From Talinum fruticosum (lineage: Eukaryota; Streptophyta; Magnoliopsida; Caryophyllales; Talinaceae), in the NCBI GenBank assembly GCA_021018815.1, contig JAITYX010000009.1, positions 7,194,501 through 7,258,500 of the forward strand: DNA of 64,000 nt, written 5' to 3'. Under the pieces are notes generated by a model. It was not told the DNA's origin and did not search any database. It worked only from the letters and a program-made list of their open reading frames with translations. Both the position numbers and the translations under genes were made by a program. Shown here piece by piece: positions 41,300 to 52,862 of this stretch; positions within the stretch are counted from its first letter, which is position 1, and each line of letters starts with the position of its first letter.

Positions 41300-42420
41300 A
41301 ATTGGTTGATCTTCGAAGTCTGTTTTGACTGAGCTTGCTCATCTAATTGGCCTTCAACATTTTGAGTTGGCTCTTGAGTCGTTTCATTCCGAGTCGGATT
41401 GTTCCGAGTTACCTCATTTTGAGTGACCTTTCCTTGAAGCTTTCCGAGCTCATCTTCACTAAGATCATCATCTCGGCTGAGCTTCGGATATGTGAATAGT
41501 AACTCACTTGGTTTTCCCTGTTCAATCTCATCAAAAATAATGTGGATGCTTTCTTCCACTTTGATAGTTCTTTTATTGAAAATGCGATATGCTTTACTAT
41601 GAGATGAGTAACCAAGAAAAATACCTTCATCCGACTGAGCATCAAACTTGGTCGAGTGATCCTTACCATTGTTATGAACATAACATTTACATCCAAAGGG
41701 TTTGAAGTATGAAATGTTGGGTTTCTTCCCTTTTTAGAGCTCGTATGGAGTTTTCTTCAGGATGGGTCCGATGAGGCATCTATTCGAGTGTAGTTTGTCT
41801 GTGTTAGGCTGCCTCGGCCCGAAATAGTAAGGTAGATCACGTTCAATCATCATTGTCCTTTCTATTTGTTCGAGAGTTCTGTTCTTTGTCTCCACTACTC
41901 CATTTTGTTGAGGAGTTCTTGGTGCTGAGAAGCTTTGGGAGATACCATTCTTGTCACGAAGTGCAGTAAATTCGAGTAGTCGAACTCCCTTCCATGGTCG
42001 GTTCGAATTCTTTTGATCCGAGTCCGAGACTTAACTTGAACTTTTCTGCAGAGCTTGTTGAACTCTTTGAATGCTTCATTTTTGTGCTTAAGAAAACAAA
42101 CCCAGGTCAATCGTGAGTAGTCATCAACAATCACAAGCACATATGATTTATATCCGAGACTCTTGACAGGGATTTCACCACATAAGTCTATATGCAACAT
42201 TTCAAGCACTTTGGATGTGGAAACACTTTTGAGAGATTGGAAAGATGATCCGACTTGTTTCCCTTTTGTGCATGCTTAACAAATTTTATCGTTCTTAAAT
42301 GCGGAATTAGGCAATCCTCCGACTAAACCATGAGATGCAAGCTTCTTAATGGTGTGCATACTAACATTACCTAGTCTACAATGCCATGTCCAAGAGTTAT
42401 CATGTAGAGAAGCTTTTAAA
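41300..42420 (-). pseudogene. Sirevirus integrase of Sire2
   Basis: Zinc-binding region: SWTWHCRLGNVSMHTIKKLA (about 42400-42340; HRRLGH changed to HCRLGN) and KIC-stop-ACTKGKQ (about 42290-42255). Core: LHIDLCGEIP (about 42201-42172) with the first catalytic Asp, VLVIVDDYSRLTWVCFLKHK, and IRTDHGREFD (about 42005-41975) with the second Asp. The PQQNGVVE-type region with the Glu is at about 41930-41880 (frameshifted). C-terminal segment YVHNNGKDHSTKFDAQSDE-like and FLVTHLIVK at about 41680-41590. Confidence 0.85.
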
Positions 42421-42589
42421 CAAGATAAATTATGACTAGGGTCGAAAGAGGAATAGTGTAGGTGTTACCTTATCCCTTACCTAAGAGCTTATTCTCCTTG
42501 GTAGTTTCATCGAAATATAATAGTTGGTCCGAGTGAATCTTACCTCTTGACCTTTGTCACACAATTGAGAGATGCTAAGTAGATTCTAC

Positions 42590-42780
42590 TTCAATCCCTT
42601 AACAAGGTAGACTGGGCTGACCAGATTGTCTCCTTTTCCAATCTTGCCTATCCCAATTATGTTGTCTTTGCTTTCATCTCCAAATGTGACTTTGGCTCCC
42701 TTGTAATCTTCTAACTCGGAAAAGTGTCCTGAATTTCCTTACATGTGGCATGAGCATCCACTGTCCACGTACCAATGCCC
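42590..42780 (-). pseudogene. Sirevirus aspartic protease of Sire2
   Basis: HWYVDSGCSCHM (about 42775-42741) holds the intact catalytic DSG triad, followed by a stop in place of a residue and GNSGHF. AKVTFGDESKDNIIGIGKIG and VYLVKGLK follow at about 42700-42595. Confidence 0.8.
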
Positions 42781-43189
42781 TTTTGTTCTTTTTTGAGCCA
42801 CCTGCAAGTCGGAAACAAACTAACCTTTCTCACTTCATCTAACAAACCCAATAACTGCCTTTACTCTGGTCCTTTTATGAGGAAGAAGACTCTTGGGAAC
42901 CTAGATTTGAATAACTTTAGCTTTGGTCGATTCTCGAGTCTTCCTTTTAGAAAGCCGAGTCTGTGTCTTTCTTTTGAAAATCTTTTCTTTTATAAACTGG
43001 TGGAGAAGGTTTTCTCCTATAGGTTGGTCCAGGCTCAGTCCTCTTTTCATTCTTATGAGTGGGACCATGCTCAGCCTTCCCGAACTTCACGGTTCTGGAA
43101 TCATTTTGAAAAGCTCCGAGTTGGAATTAGATTCCTCCTCCTTATTAAAACCAAGTCCTTCTGTTTTGAAGGAGACACATTGAGACCCT

Positions 43190-44628
43190 AAAAGCATGTC
43201 AAGGTTTTTTTGACCTTGAGTAAACTTCAAAACAAGTTCTTGAGACTCATTGAGCTTTTCTTTCGGATGCTCATTTTCTCTTCGAGTGACTCGGACTCGG
43301 TCTCATTAGTTTGAGCACTAGTCTTGAGTTCTCTTAGAGTAAGTCTCGGTTTTTCTAATTCATTTTTCAAAGAAATGCTCTCGGAACTGATAGACTCAAG
43401 TTGTTCTTTAAATTGAGAAGAATCGGAATTGAACTTTTCTTCCAAAGTATAAATATAATTAGCTAAATCAACTTTGGAGAACTTGAGAAAATATTCAATT
43501 ACCTCCCGAGGATTCGTTTCCTCATTGTCCGAGTGATCCGAGTCCGACTCAAATTCAGCTTCGATCCGATAGTGCCATCGGACACTCGTGAGTCATCCGA
43601 GTCTTCATCTTCTTCGATGAATCTTCATCACTCCATGTGGCCATCATAGCCTTCTTCTTCTTTCTGTCCCTCTTTCTCCTTGGACGAGTCTTTGACTATG
43701 TGTTCTTTCTTGCCACATTCAAAAGAGTCGAGTTCTTAGTTAAAGATAACGTTGAAGGGGAAGAGTGTTTATCTTTTCTATCCTTCTTATCTTTCTTGTA
43801 GAACTCTTCTCTTGGCCGTTTATCCCATCTCTTACGCTTCATCATTCTTTTGAAGCCTTTGGCGATAAGTGCCATTGGATCTTCTTCGAGTCCGATGAAC
43901 TCGGATTTTCTTCTCTCGCTTTACGAGGCCTTTAGCGCAATATTCTTCTTAGTGCCGACCTCGGCGTCCTCTTCTTCCGAGATAGATCTCATGGGTGAGT
44001 AGCTTCCCAATGAGTTCATCCGGCTTTAATAGAGAGAGGTTCGAGCTTTCTCAATGGTCTGTCACCTTCGAACCCCATATTCTCTTAGGTAGACTTCGAG
44101 TATCTTTCCGCACATTTCCTCATGGGAAATCTTTCTACCTAGAGATTTGAGATTGTTAGTAATCTCGGTGAAGTGGATAAACATCCGAGTGATGTTTTCT
44201 TCTAACTCCATCTTGAACAGCTCATATTTGTGAAGATATTGGCTTATCTTCGCTTGTCCGACTTGGCTAGTGCCTTCATAAGTGTTGAGAAAAGTGTCCC
44301 ACACTTCTCTTGCTATGTCACAAGTCGACACTCTGTTGTACTCTCTCGAGCTGATGGCGCACATCAGAATGTTCATTGCTTTAAAGTTCTTTACGAACTT
44401 TTACGCCTCTTCAGTGGTGTACTCGATCTTTACCTTAGGCACGAGTCTTGTTTCTTCCATCTTCATTGGAATGTAGTTGCCTTCTCGTATGATGTTCCAT
44501 ACATCTTCATCGTGATCTAGTACAAAACATTCCATGAGCTTCTTCTAGTGTAGGAAGTTTGATCCTTTAAACTTTGGTGGTCCGCTCAAAGATCTTCCTT
44601 CATGGAACTCTCCATTGTTCTTAGCCAT
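43190..44628 (-). pseudogene. gag: Sirevirus Gag of Sire2 with coiled-coil tail
   Basis: ATG at 44628 (MAKNNGEFHEGR). Well-preserved segment 44376-44062: MNILMCAISSREYNRVSTCD, IAREVWDTFLNTYEGTSQV, KISQYLHKYELFKMELEENI, NNLKSLGRKISHEEM. This is the Sirevirus Gag pattern (CALSxxEFNRVSTCxxAKEIWDxLxxTHEGTxQV). A zinc-knuckle remnant (FECGKKEHIVKD, about 43725-43690) has lost two cysteines. The tail (43445-43227) has heptad-like Leu/Glu/Ser spacing (SSQFKEQLESISSESISLKN, ELEKPRLTLRELK). In Sireviruses the Gag C-terminus is known to be coiled-coil-rich and to mediate protein contacts. Confidence 0.8.
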
Positions 44629-44672
44629 TTCATCTTTAAACCTTTGGATGGTTAGATCCTTTCCGAAAGGCT

Positions 44673-44685
44673 AGGCTCGATACTA
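44673..44685 (-). promoter_or_regulatory. Primer binding site of Sire2
   Basis: Minus strand TTAGTATCGAGCC, a changed form of TTGGTATCAGAGCC (initiator tRNA-Met), ten bases inside the LTR end at 44696. Confidence 0.7.
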
Positions 44686-44695
44686 ATTAAAGGTT

Positions 44696-46212
44696 TGCTC
44701 TTGGAGAGACTTAGTCACCCTAGAGGGGGTGAATAGGGTGATGAGGAAATTTAATCAATAAATGGAAGACTAAATTCTAAAACAGACTTTGAGGCTATGT
44801 CGAGTCTAGATTGGACTAAGAAAAGTGTTAACTCGGAAATTATGTGGAAACCTTCCTGGGGCAGAAAACCATGGCCAGTGCTAATCCAAGCACCAAGTCA
44901 AATCCACTATTTTGAATCCACAAAATATAGTAGAAAGACTTCAATATAATTGCTCCCTTAAACAATTCCTTCTAAGATTTTCCTAGACTCGAAGTTCCCT
45001 TATCCGATCTAGTACTTCCTAACCGAGGTAACCTTTACAGCTAGGGACAACCGAGCTGAGTTAACCCTTACATCTCAGTCAAGGGACCTTACTCATAAAG
45101 TAAGAAGGCGAATTTGTAATTGGTTACAAGACCTTACAACTCGGAAAGATGTTAAGTATAGAGTTGGAGTTGTCGGTAGAAGATTGAATATGAATACATA
45201 GACTTTTTCTTAAGTATGTGTATTGACAATGACTCCAGCAATCTTCAAGTGTTGAAAGTTGGCTTCTATTTATAGATGACCAAGCAGATTAGTCGTTGTG
45301 ACTATCTTCCGATTAGAAGTCCTCCGAGATCGTTGTAACGGTTCTTGCGAGTGGCTCGGAAAAGATCCATTAGGATGTGAATGTTGTGCAATGGCTCTTG
45401 ACTCCTTAGGATGTCCCAATCCACTGGTGGTGTCTAAAAAGTATGGTGGAAGCCACCTTTGAGCTTAGCGTTGAAGATTTCCAGTTTTAGAAATAGATAA
45501 CCACGACACGATTGTCCGGGCCTTGGTCGAAGTAGAAAAAGCCTTGTCTGCTGGTGATTTGATATCTTGAAGCCGGTTACAAAAATAGGATAACCTCATT
45601 TAGATAACCTACAAAAGTAAATCAATTTTGGTTCTCAAAGTATAAAATGCTTTGGTCCAAGATTAGACATAGTTAATAATTTAATTAAGATAATTAAGTG
45701 CATAATTATCCGAGTCCTGGAAGAGCAGAATTTTCCGAGTCTAATATCCATTATACTCAAATTCCATTTGAGTCGGTTTGAAGAAAGATCAAGTTAGACA
45801 AAGCATATCGGAGTAAGAGTACTTGATCTAGGAAAATATAGTTCATACAAAACAAGCCGACTTAAAGGAATGAATTAACGCTGTAATTCACTTGAATTTG
45901 GAATATGAAGTTAGACTCGAGTTTAAACGTGTTAGAGCGAATGTTTGAACATGTGATAAGTCTAAGTGTTGTCTGAATGACTCGAAGTATAAGTGTGAAA
46001 TGATGAGCAAGAGTATGCTTTACGAGTAAGTCGGAATCAAATGAAAACATATGCAATAATTTCTATAACACTCGAGAGAAGGTTTTGTATCACTCGGAAA
46101 ACTTTCTATAGCACTTAGAATGACTTGTAATCAAAACTTACAAGAGATGAAGTTTGTACCCGATTCCTTGATAGTACTCGGAATGTTATACATGCAAAGT
46201 CCGGTCTTCATA
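44696..46212 (-). repeat. 5' LTR of Sire2 (1,517 bp)
   Basis: Plus-strand reading starts TGCTCTTGGAGAGAC and ends CGGTCTTCA, both termini intact. TATA box CTATAAATAG on minus (45266-45275). It faces the TA repeat at 46213. Confidence 0.92.
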
Positions 46213-46269
46213 TATATATATATATATATAACTAGGATGTCGTAGCTCGAGTTGAGAGTGGGAGGAAGG

Positions 46270-48230
46270 CTACTCCCATGTCCTCGGTTAGCACCAGCAA
46301 GTATTCAGCGACGCCGGACCGTTGTCTAGAGCATTCCCCTCTCTAACCTCGTTCACGAGTCACCTCAGGATTGGTGTTTTCTTTTGTAAAGTTTTGTGAA
46401 GACTTTACAAGAAGACAAAATATTCTAAATCAAAGCACCAAATCATGTGTTTGGGATATTAGATAGGAATAATGATTAGATGACCGTACCGAGTTTTCTT
46501 AGACGACATAGTACAATTTACGTAGATGCAAGAGATTGGCACAACCGCTATTTTACTTGGCATGAAGTGAGTTTCTATATATATAATTTTATTTAATCTG
46601 TTATTTTTCATTTCTAACTAATAATATGTACAATTAATATGTAATAGGTGGTTGAAGGAGATAAGAATTGATTATGTTTAGTTTCACAAGTATGATGCCA
46701 TTCAAGCATTAGGACTCACAATTGAGGCCCAATCCAAATTTATCTCAAACCTCTTGAAAGTGATGGAAAAAAATGTTACTTGGCACCAATAGGGGTGAGC
46801 ACAACCGATGGGTACCTTTGAACCAAACCAGAACCAGTCAAACGGGTAAAGTTTTGGAACCGGAACCAGTCAAACAGTTTGGGTAAGGTTCCTAAAATTT
46901 AGGAACTTGTCAAACAGGTTCGGTTTTGGTTCCAAAAATCAAACCCCGGAACCGGAACCTGGAATCGTTAAGACAGATTATTTTTTAGTATTTTTAGTTT
47001 CCAATTCTAAGTTTGTGAATATGAGGCCCGTGTAATTTGAGGTACAATTAGTTTGTGGTTCGTGATATTTACTTTTTAAAGGCAAAAAGAAGCAGAGATT
47101 GATGTTTTGCTTCTTGTTTCCTTTTGCTTGAGGATTTGTATGTTCTCTTCTAACTCTTCCTATGAAAAATTAATTGGCTATTTATTAATACTTGAAATGT
47201 AATTAATCCAAGAATACATAATTTTTAAGGCCTTAAATTTTTTTTCATAAAAATAATGGTATGGACAGGGTCCCTAGAACCTGAACCGAACCCCGAGGTT
47301 CGAGTTAAGGTCCCTAAATTCAGGAACCGGTCAAACAGGGTCAGGTTTAGGTTCCCAATTTTAGGACAGAGGTACCGGAACCACTCACCCCCATTCATTG
47401 AGGGGTAAGTGTACAAATAACTTAAATGGTGTTCTCATGGTTTAATAATTACAATTTTATATATGTTATTTCGTCGATGTAGGTCACACCGGATGCTTGC
47501 TGCCATATATCCAAGGAGTAACGTTGCATACTGGCTCAATCCTCCGAGTCATCCTGTGAGAAAAGATATCAAAATAATACTCGACTTGTGAGTTCATTAC
47601 TTACTCATTTTTGCGTTTGTTAAGTATTCTTTTCAATTGTATGTTGTATACATGCCTTTATGATATATTTGAACAAGTACATGATCTTTATTTGAGTTTT
47701 ATTTTCATCCGATTAAAAAATAGTACTCTCGGAGTGTATGGCTATTTAGGAAGCTCGAGAGGCCCACATAAAGCAAAAATGCCAACTTTTGTCCCCGTAA
47801 AGGTGAGGTTCTCTTGCTTAGCATTAAACTAGTTTTCATTCCGGCGAAATTACTTGCTACATAACTACTAATTGATTCTCCATGTGTTGGGAATCTATTT
47901 TGATTATTGTAGTGCCACAAACAATCGGAGAATGTGGAGTGTGGCTTCTACATTCTACGAGTACATGAAAGAGATTGTGACCCAGCTAGATTTCAATGAT
48001 CACAAATGTAATCCCAAAGAGATACTTGCACTTGCATTTGTTACAAAATTTAATTTATCTTGTCCATGTTCTTTTCAGCTTAATTAATACTTACACTTGA
48101 CATAATTATAATGTAAAATTACTTTTAAAGCATTGGTGACAGTATTTTCCGGAAAGAAGCCCCTCGCTCCCTATACACTAGTCTGTCGTTGGATGAGCTT
48201 AGACAAGGTCGGGTGTAGTTTGTGTATAAC
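46270..48230 (+). pseudogene. Ulp1/C48 protease-like C-terminal half of CACTA-E gene
   Basis: Exon-like pieces on plus: LDDIVQFT-stop-MQEIGTTAILL (about 46495-46560), SHRMLAAIYPRSNVAYWLNP (about 47481-47542) with PSHPVRKDIKIIL, then a GHWxLxVIxPxxxxVYWLD-type catalytic His region in which His-Trp is now His-Arg. Next come NTLGVYGYLGSSRGPHK (about 47720-47770) and NNRRMWSVASTFYEYMKEIV, frameshifted from a KECGxYVMRYMKEIV pattern (about 47915-47975) with the region's Cys in the alternative frame (ECGFYILR). Last is RKEAPRSLYTSLSLDELRQG (about 48155-48214). Layout fits SUMO-protease-like domains of plant CACTA elements. Several stops; inactive. Confidence 0.65.
46794..47400. mobile_element. Inverted-repeat element in CACTA-E intron (hAT-like MITE candidate)
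   Basis: Left end TAGGGGTGAGCACAACCG and right end CCGGAACCACTCACCCCCA are inverted. The interior carries repeated GGAACCGGTCAAACAGG motifs in both directions and AT-rich DNA in the middle, without a transposase. TAGGGGTGAGCA ends suggest a hAT-type MITE. No clear 8-bp duplication was found. Confidence 0.5.
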
Positions 48231-48800
48231 CGTATAGTTACACTTATATAGCTATATATTTACACATGATTGTTTCTTCATTGTTTGTTTGGTAAATTTT
48301 GTGATTTTTTAATTGTATAGAGCATACATTATACTAATTGTGTGACACAATTGAGGGGTCTGGCTGTATATATTTTGAAATATATTCGAAACAATTTGTG
48401 TATGTCTGTGTAAATGGTTGAATATATTATGGTTAATTCTATAATTGTACAGGAGTACGAAAAGACAAAAAAATATTATAAAAAAATTTAGGCTTTTTAC
48501 TACGACTCTTACCAAAGAACCGTAGTAATAGGTCTAAAAATAACCTGTCACTACGATTTTGGAGAAACAACCATAGTAATAGATGAACTTATCATTATGG
48601 TTTTGTATATAAAACCATGGTAATAGGTCATCTTTTACTACGGTTTTTCGGATGAACCGTAGTAATAGGTCGTCTTTGACTACGATTAAACAACCGTAGT
48701 AAAACATGCTATCTACTACCATGCCCGCCTACACGATGCCCAATAAGCTGTAGTAAGAGGTTTTGTTCAACCATAGTAAAAGATGATTACTGTAGTAGTG

Positions 48801-49378
48801 GAGAGAGAGAGAGAGAGAGTATAATAGGGTGTATTCGATTTTTTTAAAAAAATAAAACTAATTTCCAAAGGTATAAGTTTAGGTAAACTAGAGGATGAGG
48901 TGAGTGTGTGTAAACCCATACCTTGAGGATTGACTAAAACTTTTGGAATGTAATTCCTGGTTTTAAAAAAAAACCCAATCAAATATAAAGTACTAGTATA
49001 GATTTTATTCCCATACCTAGGCTTAAAATTTAGTGAACCAAATGCCACCTTCATTGGTTCCTCCATAAACATGTAATCAATACTAATTTGATAAGCTTAT
49101 TTCAAAATATGAGTGATAAACAAAATTATACAATAAATAAATAAAATTAAATTTGATTAAAAGATTTTTACAAAAAAGTATTAGTTGATTTTTAATGGGC
49201 ATCTGATAACTTTTTTTATCCAACATATATGGATATGGCTGCATGAAACAACAATAGATGGATATGGATGGACATAACTTTATGCCCTTGACCCGATTCA
49301 TATCCTATCCACTATCATCTCTAGTGGTGACCATTAGGGATGGCAACGGAGTAGGGATTCACCATTTTCGTCGAGGCC
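48801..49378. other. Spacer with MITE-like inverted repeat
   Basis: A (GA)n run (48801-48820) is followed by AT-rich DNA. GGGTGTATTCGATTTTTTTA (about 48828) is loosely inverted relative to TTAAAAAAAAACCCAATCAA (48962-48981), and AAATTTAGTGAACCAAATGCC lies at about 49027. Perhaps a decayed short transposon. No gene. Confidence 0.4.
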
Positions 49379-51391
49379 TATAGACACCTAAAAACTGTCA
49401 TCTCTTCTCTTTTTATTTATTTGTTGGCCCGATGATGAGATCCCGAGTCCTGTTTGTGGATTTGGATCACGGTCGGTGTCCGATTAGTGCGACGAAAGCC
49501 AGTAAACCACATAGAAACTGAAGCACCAAATAAATAGCCATTTGTCTTGGGTCGGTCCGAAAATCCCCTTTTCTTTCGGACGATCAAAGCCCGAGCCAAG
49601 CCTCTAGAGTCAACGAGTGTCCGAGTGCCATGTATCGGGAAATTCTAGGCTCATAATTCTAGATTATACTTTTGTCTAATCATACACGGAGATGAATACC
49701 TCAAGACGACATTAAGGCGCTGCATTTAATGATCATAAGCGTAAAAGTGCTACGTTTTGCTCCAAGATAGTCCGCCCGAGACTAGGAGCACACATTCTCC
49801 AAAGTGACGTCATGTATAGCCGACGCCCCCTACCACTTATTTCACCTCAAAACGCTATGTTTTGAACCGAAGACTCCATGGGCATCACGAAAGGGCACAA
49901 AACCCTCAAGCAACACCCCGGTGGCCGGCGCTCTACCCGGTATGATCCGGTTCAACCTTCACATTATCTTGTCCCGGTTTCAGTAGCAGATTTTGGCTCA
50001 TTCTGGATGGCTAGCCGAGAGTAAAACCTAGGTCATTCCTTGACCTAACCTCTCCCTATAAATAGAGAGCTTAGGCTCTCATTTCGGCACATCCTTTTGC
50101 CTTAACGCTACGCTGCTGCATTTTCCTTGAACGACTTCAACCTATGCGTTACATTGCTTAATGATAACCTAAAACAACCGTTTCTCCCTAAACACTATGC
50201 CATTGAATCCTTACTAAGAGCAAATGAATATTCATTTATTCTAATCTCTTGGTATTCATTCGGTTGATCTTTCCTACTCTCTACAAACTTACCCTCACAA
50301 AACTCACAAAAGCCCTTCTCAATTCACCACCGTCTCATCACCAAATCCAGATTCAAGATCCAAATTAGCAGGTGGGACAACCTCGAGGGCACGGATTCAA
50401 CGTTAACAACAGTTATCTATTTTTATTTTGTGCTTTTATTGCTTTCCGTATTGTGGGGAAAGTTTTATCGCTTTTAATTCCTCCCCGCCCAATGTAATCT
50501 TTTTGGTTCCTTGGTTTTCTTTTCTTTTCGTTTTTGTTTTCTTTCTTTCTTGCTTTTTTTATCACTTTTCTATAGTTGCCTTTACCGCTTTCATAACTAT
50601 GCTTTGGTTGCTTTAATTCTCACATGTTATGTGCTTGTGTTTTGTACGTTATTTTAATTCGAGTACTCGAACTAGTTAAGGCCATCGTTTGACGGGCGTA
50701 ACGGAAAAGTTTATCCCTATGTTTCGTACCCTCGCCCCCAAATGTAATTCTCTGTTTTAAGACCAATGGAGTCACTTTTTATCTTTTTCGGTCTTAGTTA
50801 TTCCCGTACTTAGATTGGTAGATTAAATTTTACTTTTGATTTTGTTAGTTTTTCTTTCCTCATAACTAACTGGGACTCCCTTTTGATTTATTTCTTCTAG
50901 ATCCGCTTCCGGCTATTTTATGACTTAAGAAATGAAAAACAGGTTCTCGATCTACCAAGCCGGGCCGGAGACCAAGGCCGACTGTCTCAACCTTGGTCCC
51001 CGGTCGGGGCCGGCCACTATCAGGTGTAGACTACGTCCCGCACCGAGCGGTCGATAGGTAAGGCTCGGGTCCAAACCGGTGTTCGACGCCGGTTTGACCC
51101 TAAAGCCTTTCGACGAAACAAAAACCCTAGTTTTCTTTATTTTTCGGTTAGGAAATAATATACCAAGACTTCGAAAATAATTATTAAAATAAAATAATTA
51201 ATAAAACCGTCATTCAAACTTTGCCTAAATTACTTTAAATCGGATTTAATAAAATTCGAAAACCTTAATAAGAGGTTGATTCATCCCCACATTTCAAAAC
51301 CATCTGTAAAAACCCTAAATCATCTTTAAAATTTCTAAAACTCGACACCCGTGGGAAGCTCTATCGGCCCCCGCTAGTTGTGGTTTTTACA
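49379..51391 (+). repeat. 5' LTR of A2 (2,013 bp)
   Basis: It begins TATAGACACCTAAAAACTG and ends GTGGTTTTTACA. The family normally starts TGTAGACACC, as at A3. TATA box CTCCCTATAAATAGAG at 50057. Reference copy for the A1 and A3 LTRs. Confidence 0.88.
50057..50065 (+). promoter_or_regulatory. TATA box of A2 LTR
   Basis: TATAAATAG followed 30 bp on by GGCTCTCATTTCGGCAC, the probable start of transcription. Confidence 0.7.
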
Positions 51392-51392
51392 T

Positions 51393-51410
51393 TGGTGACT
51401 CCGTTGGGGA
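51393..51410 (+). promoter_or_regulatory. Primer binding site of A2
   Basis: TGGTGACTCCGTTGGGGA, one or two bases after the LTR end. It is close to the TGGCGACTCCRCTGGGGA found at the PBS of Tat/Ogre elements. Confidence 0.75.
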
Positions 51411-52862
51411 TAATCACTTATTAAGAGGGCGAAACTTGAAAATTTGAGTAGTGAGTTTTAATAATGTATTTGCATTAGACCTCCTGGATTTAGCAACCTT
51501 TGAACATAGTTTATTACTATTATTACACCATTAATTTTTTTTACCCCTTCTTAGACACTTCGGTAAGTGGCTCATACTGCGTCCCTGGCTAGCCCAACTA
51601 GGCTTGATTGCCAAAGGAGGCGGTACCTCTTCCATCGTAACACGCACTCCTGGTTTACCGAGAGGCACCGAGGATTCTAACATTTTTTTCTTGCCATGCC
51701 CCACATGGAAGACTAAATTCTCGGACTATGAGTCACCATGGATCCTACCTAGTCTTAACCTTCTTTAGACTATTCGGTGGCACCTCGTCTTCATTTGCAT
51801 GCTTGGATGAGTGTGATTGTTTTAGATTTAATCATCTACTTATGAGCCTTTAGGGATAGGTGAGAAGTGCTAAATAATCCTTGCATGGGTGCGGAAATAA
51901 AAATCAAAATAAACCTTTTTGAGTCGGTCCAATTTGTGCATTCTAGCCAAAAGTTCAAAATTTCCTTCCCTTCTTAGGTTGATCCAATAATCGGATTTTT
52001 TTATGTAGCCAAAAATAAATTTCATCCCAAAATAGGTGAGTCCATATTTGTATTCCTTTTTGTATTTAACCAAAGTAAAAATCATCTCGGAGTAGGTGAG
52101 TCCAATCTTGCATTTCATTTTGCATTAGCCAAAAATAAATTTCATCTCAAAATAGGTGAATCCATTCATTTCATTCTTTCATTAGCCAAAAATAAATTCA
52201 TCCTAATTAAGGTGTCCATTCATTTTATTCTTGCATTAGCCAAAATTAAATTCATCTCAATTAGGTGAACTCTTTTGTGAATTAGCCAAATCAAAATTCA
52301 TCTCAAATTAGGTGAGTCCGTTTTCCATTTTTATATTTTATTTTAGCCAAAATAAAATTAATCTCAAATCAGGTGAGTCCGTATTGCATTTTCATTTCTC
52401 ATTTAGCTAAAACAAATTCATCTTCCATTAGGAATAATCATCTAGACATTTTAGTTGCGCACTAGCCAAATAATAGAATAATCCAAGATTAAGTCATAAG
52501 CATTATTGCATACATTCCATTCCATTTGTTTTGCATCCCCTTATGTGCATCCCATAAAATAGCATATCATTTTCTCTTATCTTAGGATTAGTCGTTACTC
52601 GGGTCAAGCAATTAAGCCCCATCTCCCTAAAAATTTTCCACGAGCCAATCCCGAGCACCTACTCTTTTGGTATACGGGATAGGTAATCCAACTCAAATCG
52701 GGAATCCTAGCTCAATGGGGTAAGAAATAAGAAGTCGATCGTGACATCGGTACGGTCAACACCAATACGTCCCACCTTAGTACGTACCACACTAGTACGT
52801 CCCACACCTTTACTTATGACACCAGTGCACCGTCGTGGACAAAACACAACCTTTCTCAAAAA
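51411..52862 (+). repeat. A2 leader with degenerate 55-65 bp tandem repeat
   Basis: From about 51940 to 52440 there are about nine imperfect units of the form ATTAGCCAAAAATAAATTCA, TCTCAAAATAGGTGAGTCCA plus a T-rich spacer. Flanking leader DNA has a smaller TACGTCCCAC repeat (52765-52815). No long open frame. Confidence 0.75.

Larger units (their letters stand above)
30637..46212 (-). mobile_element. Ty1/copia Sirevirus Sire2, nearly full length, with CACTA-C inside
   Basis: Minus strand: 5' LTR 46212-44696, PBS about 44685-44673, gag, protease, integrase, RT, RNase H (to about 39650), internal TATA box, third ORF (34228-32868), PPT (32172-32161), 3' LTR 32160-30637. The two LTRs are about 1.52 kb each and agree at roughly 93% over the parts compared by eye. 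CACTA-C interrupts the leader of the third ORF. Without it the element is about 11 kb. Frames are broken but less so than in Sire1. Confidence 0.9.
46233..48800 (+). mobile_element. CACTA-E, right (3') part
   Basis: It ends GATTACTGTAGTAGTG at 48800, a CACTACTACAG-type terminus in inverted form. Sub-terminal repeats TTTTACTACGG and AACCGTAGTAA fill 48490-48795 and match those of 26989-27190. It contains the C-terminal half of a CACTA Ulp1-type gene. The 3 bp outside the two parts (TGT before 26989, GAG after 48800) do not match, so the single-element reading stays an inference. Confidence 0.65.
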
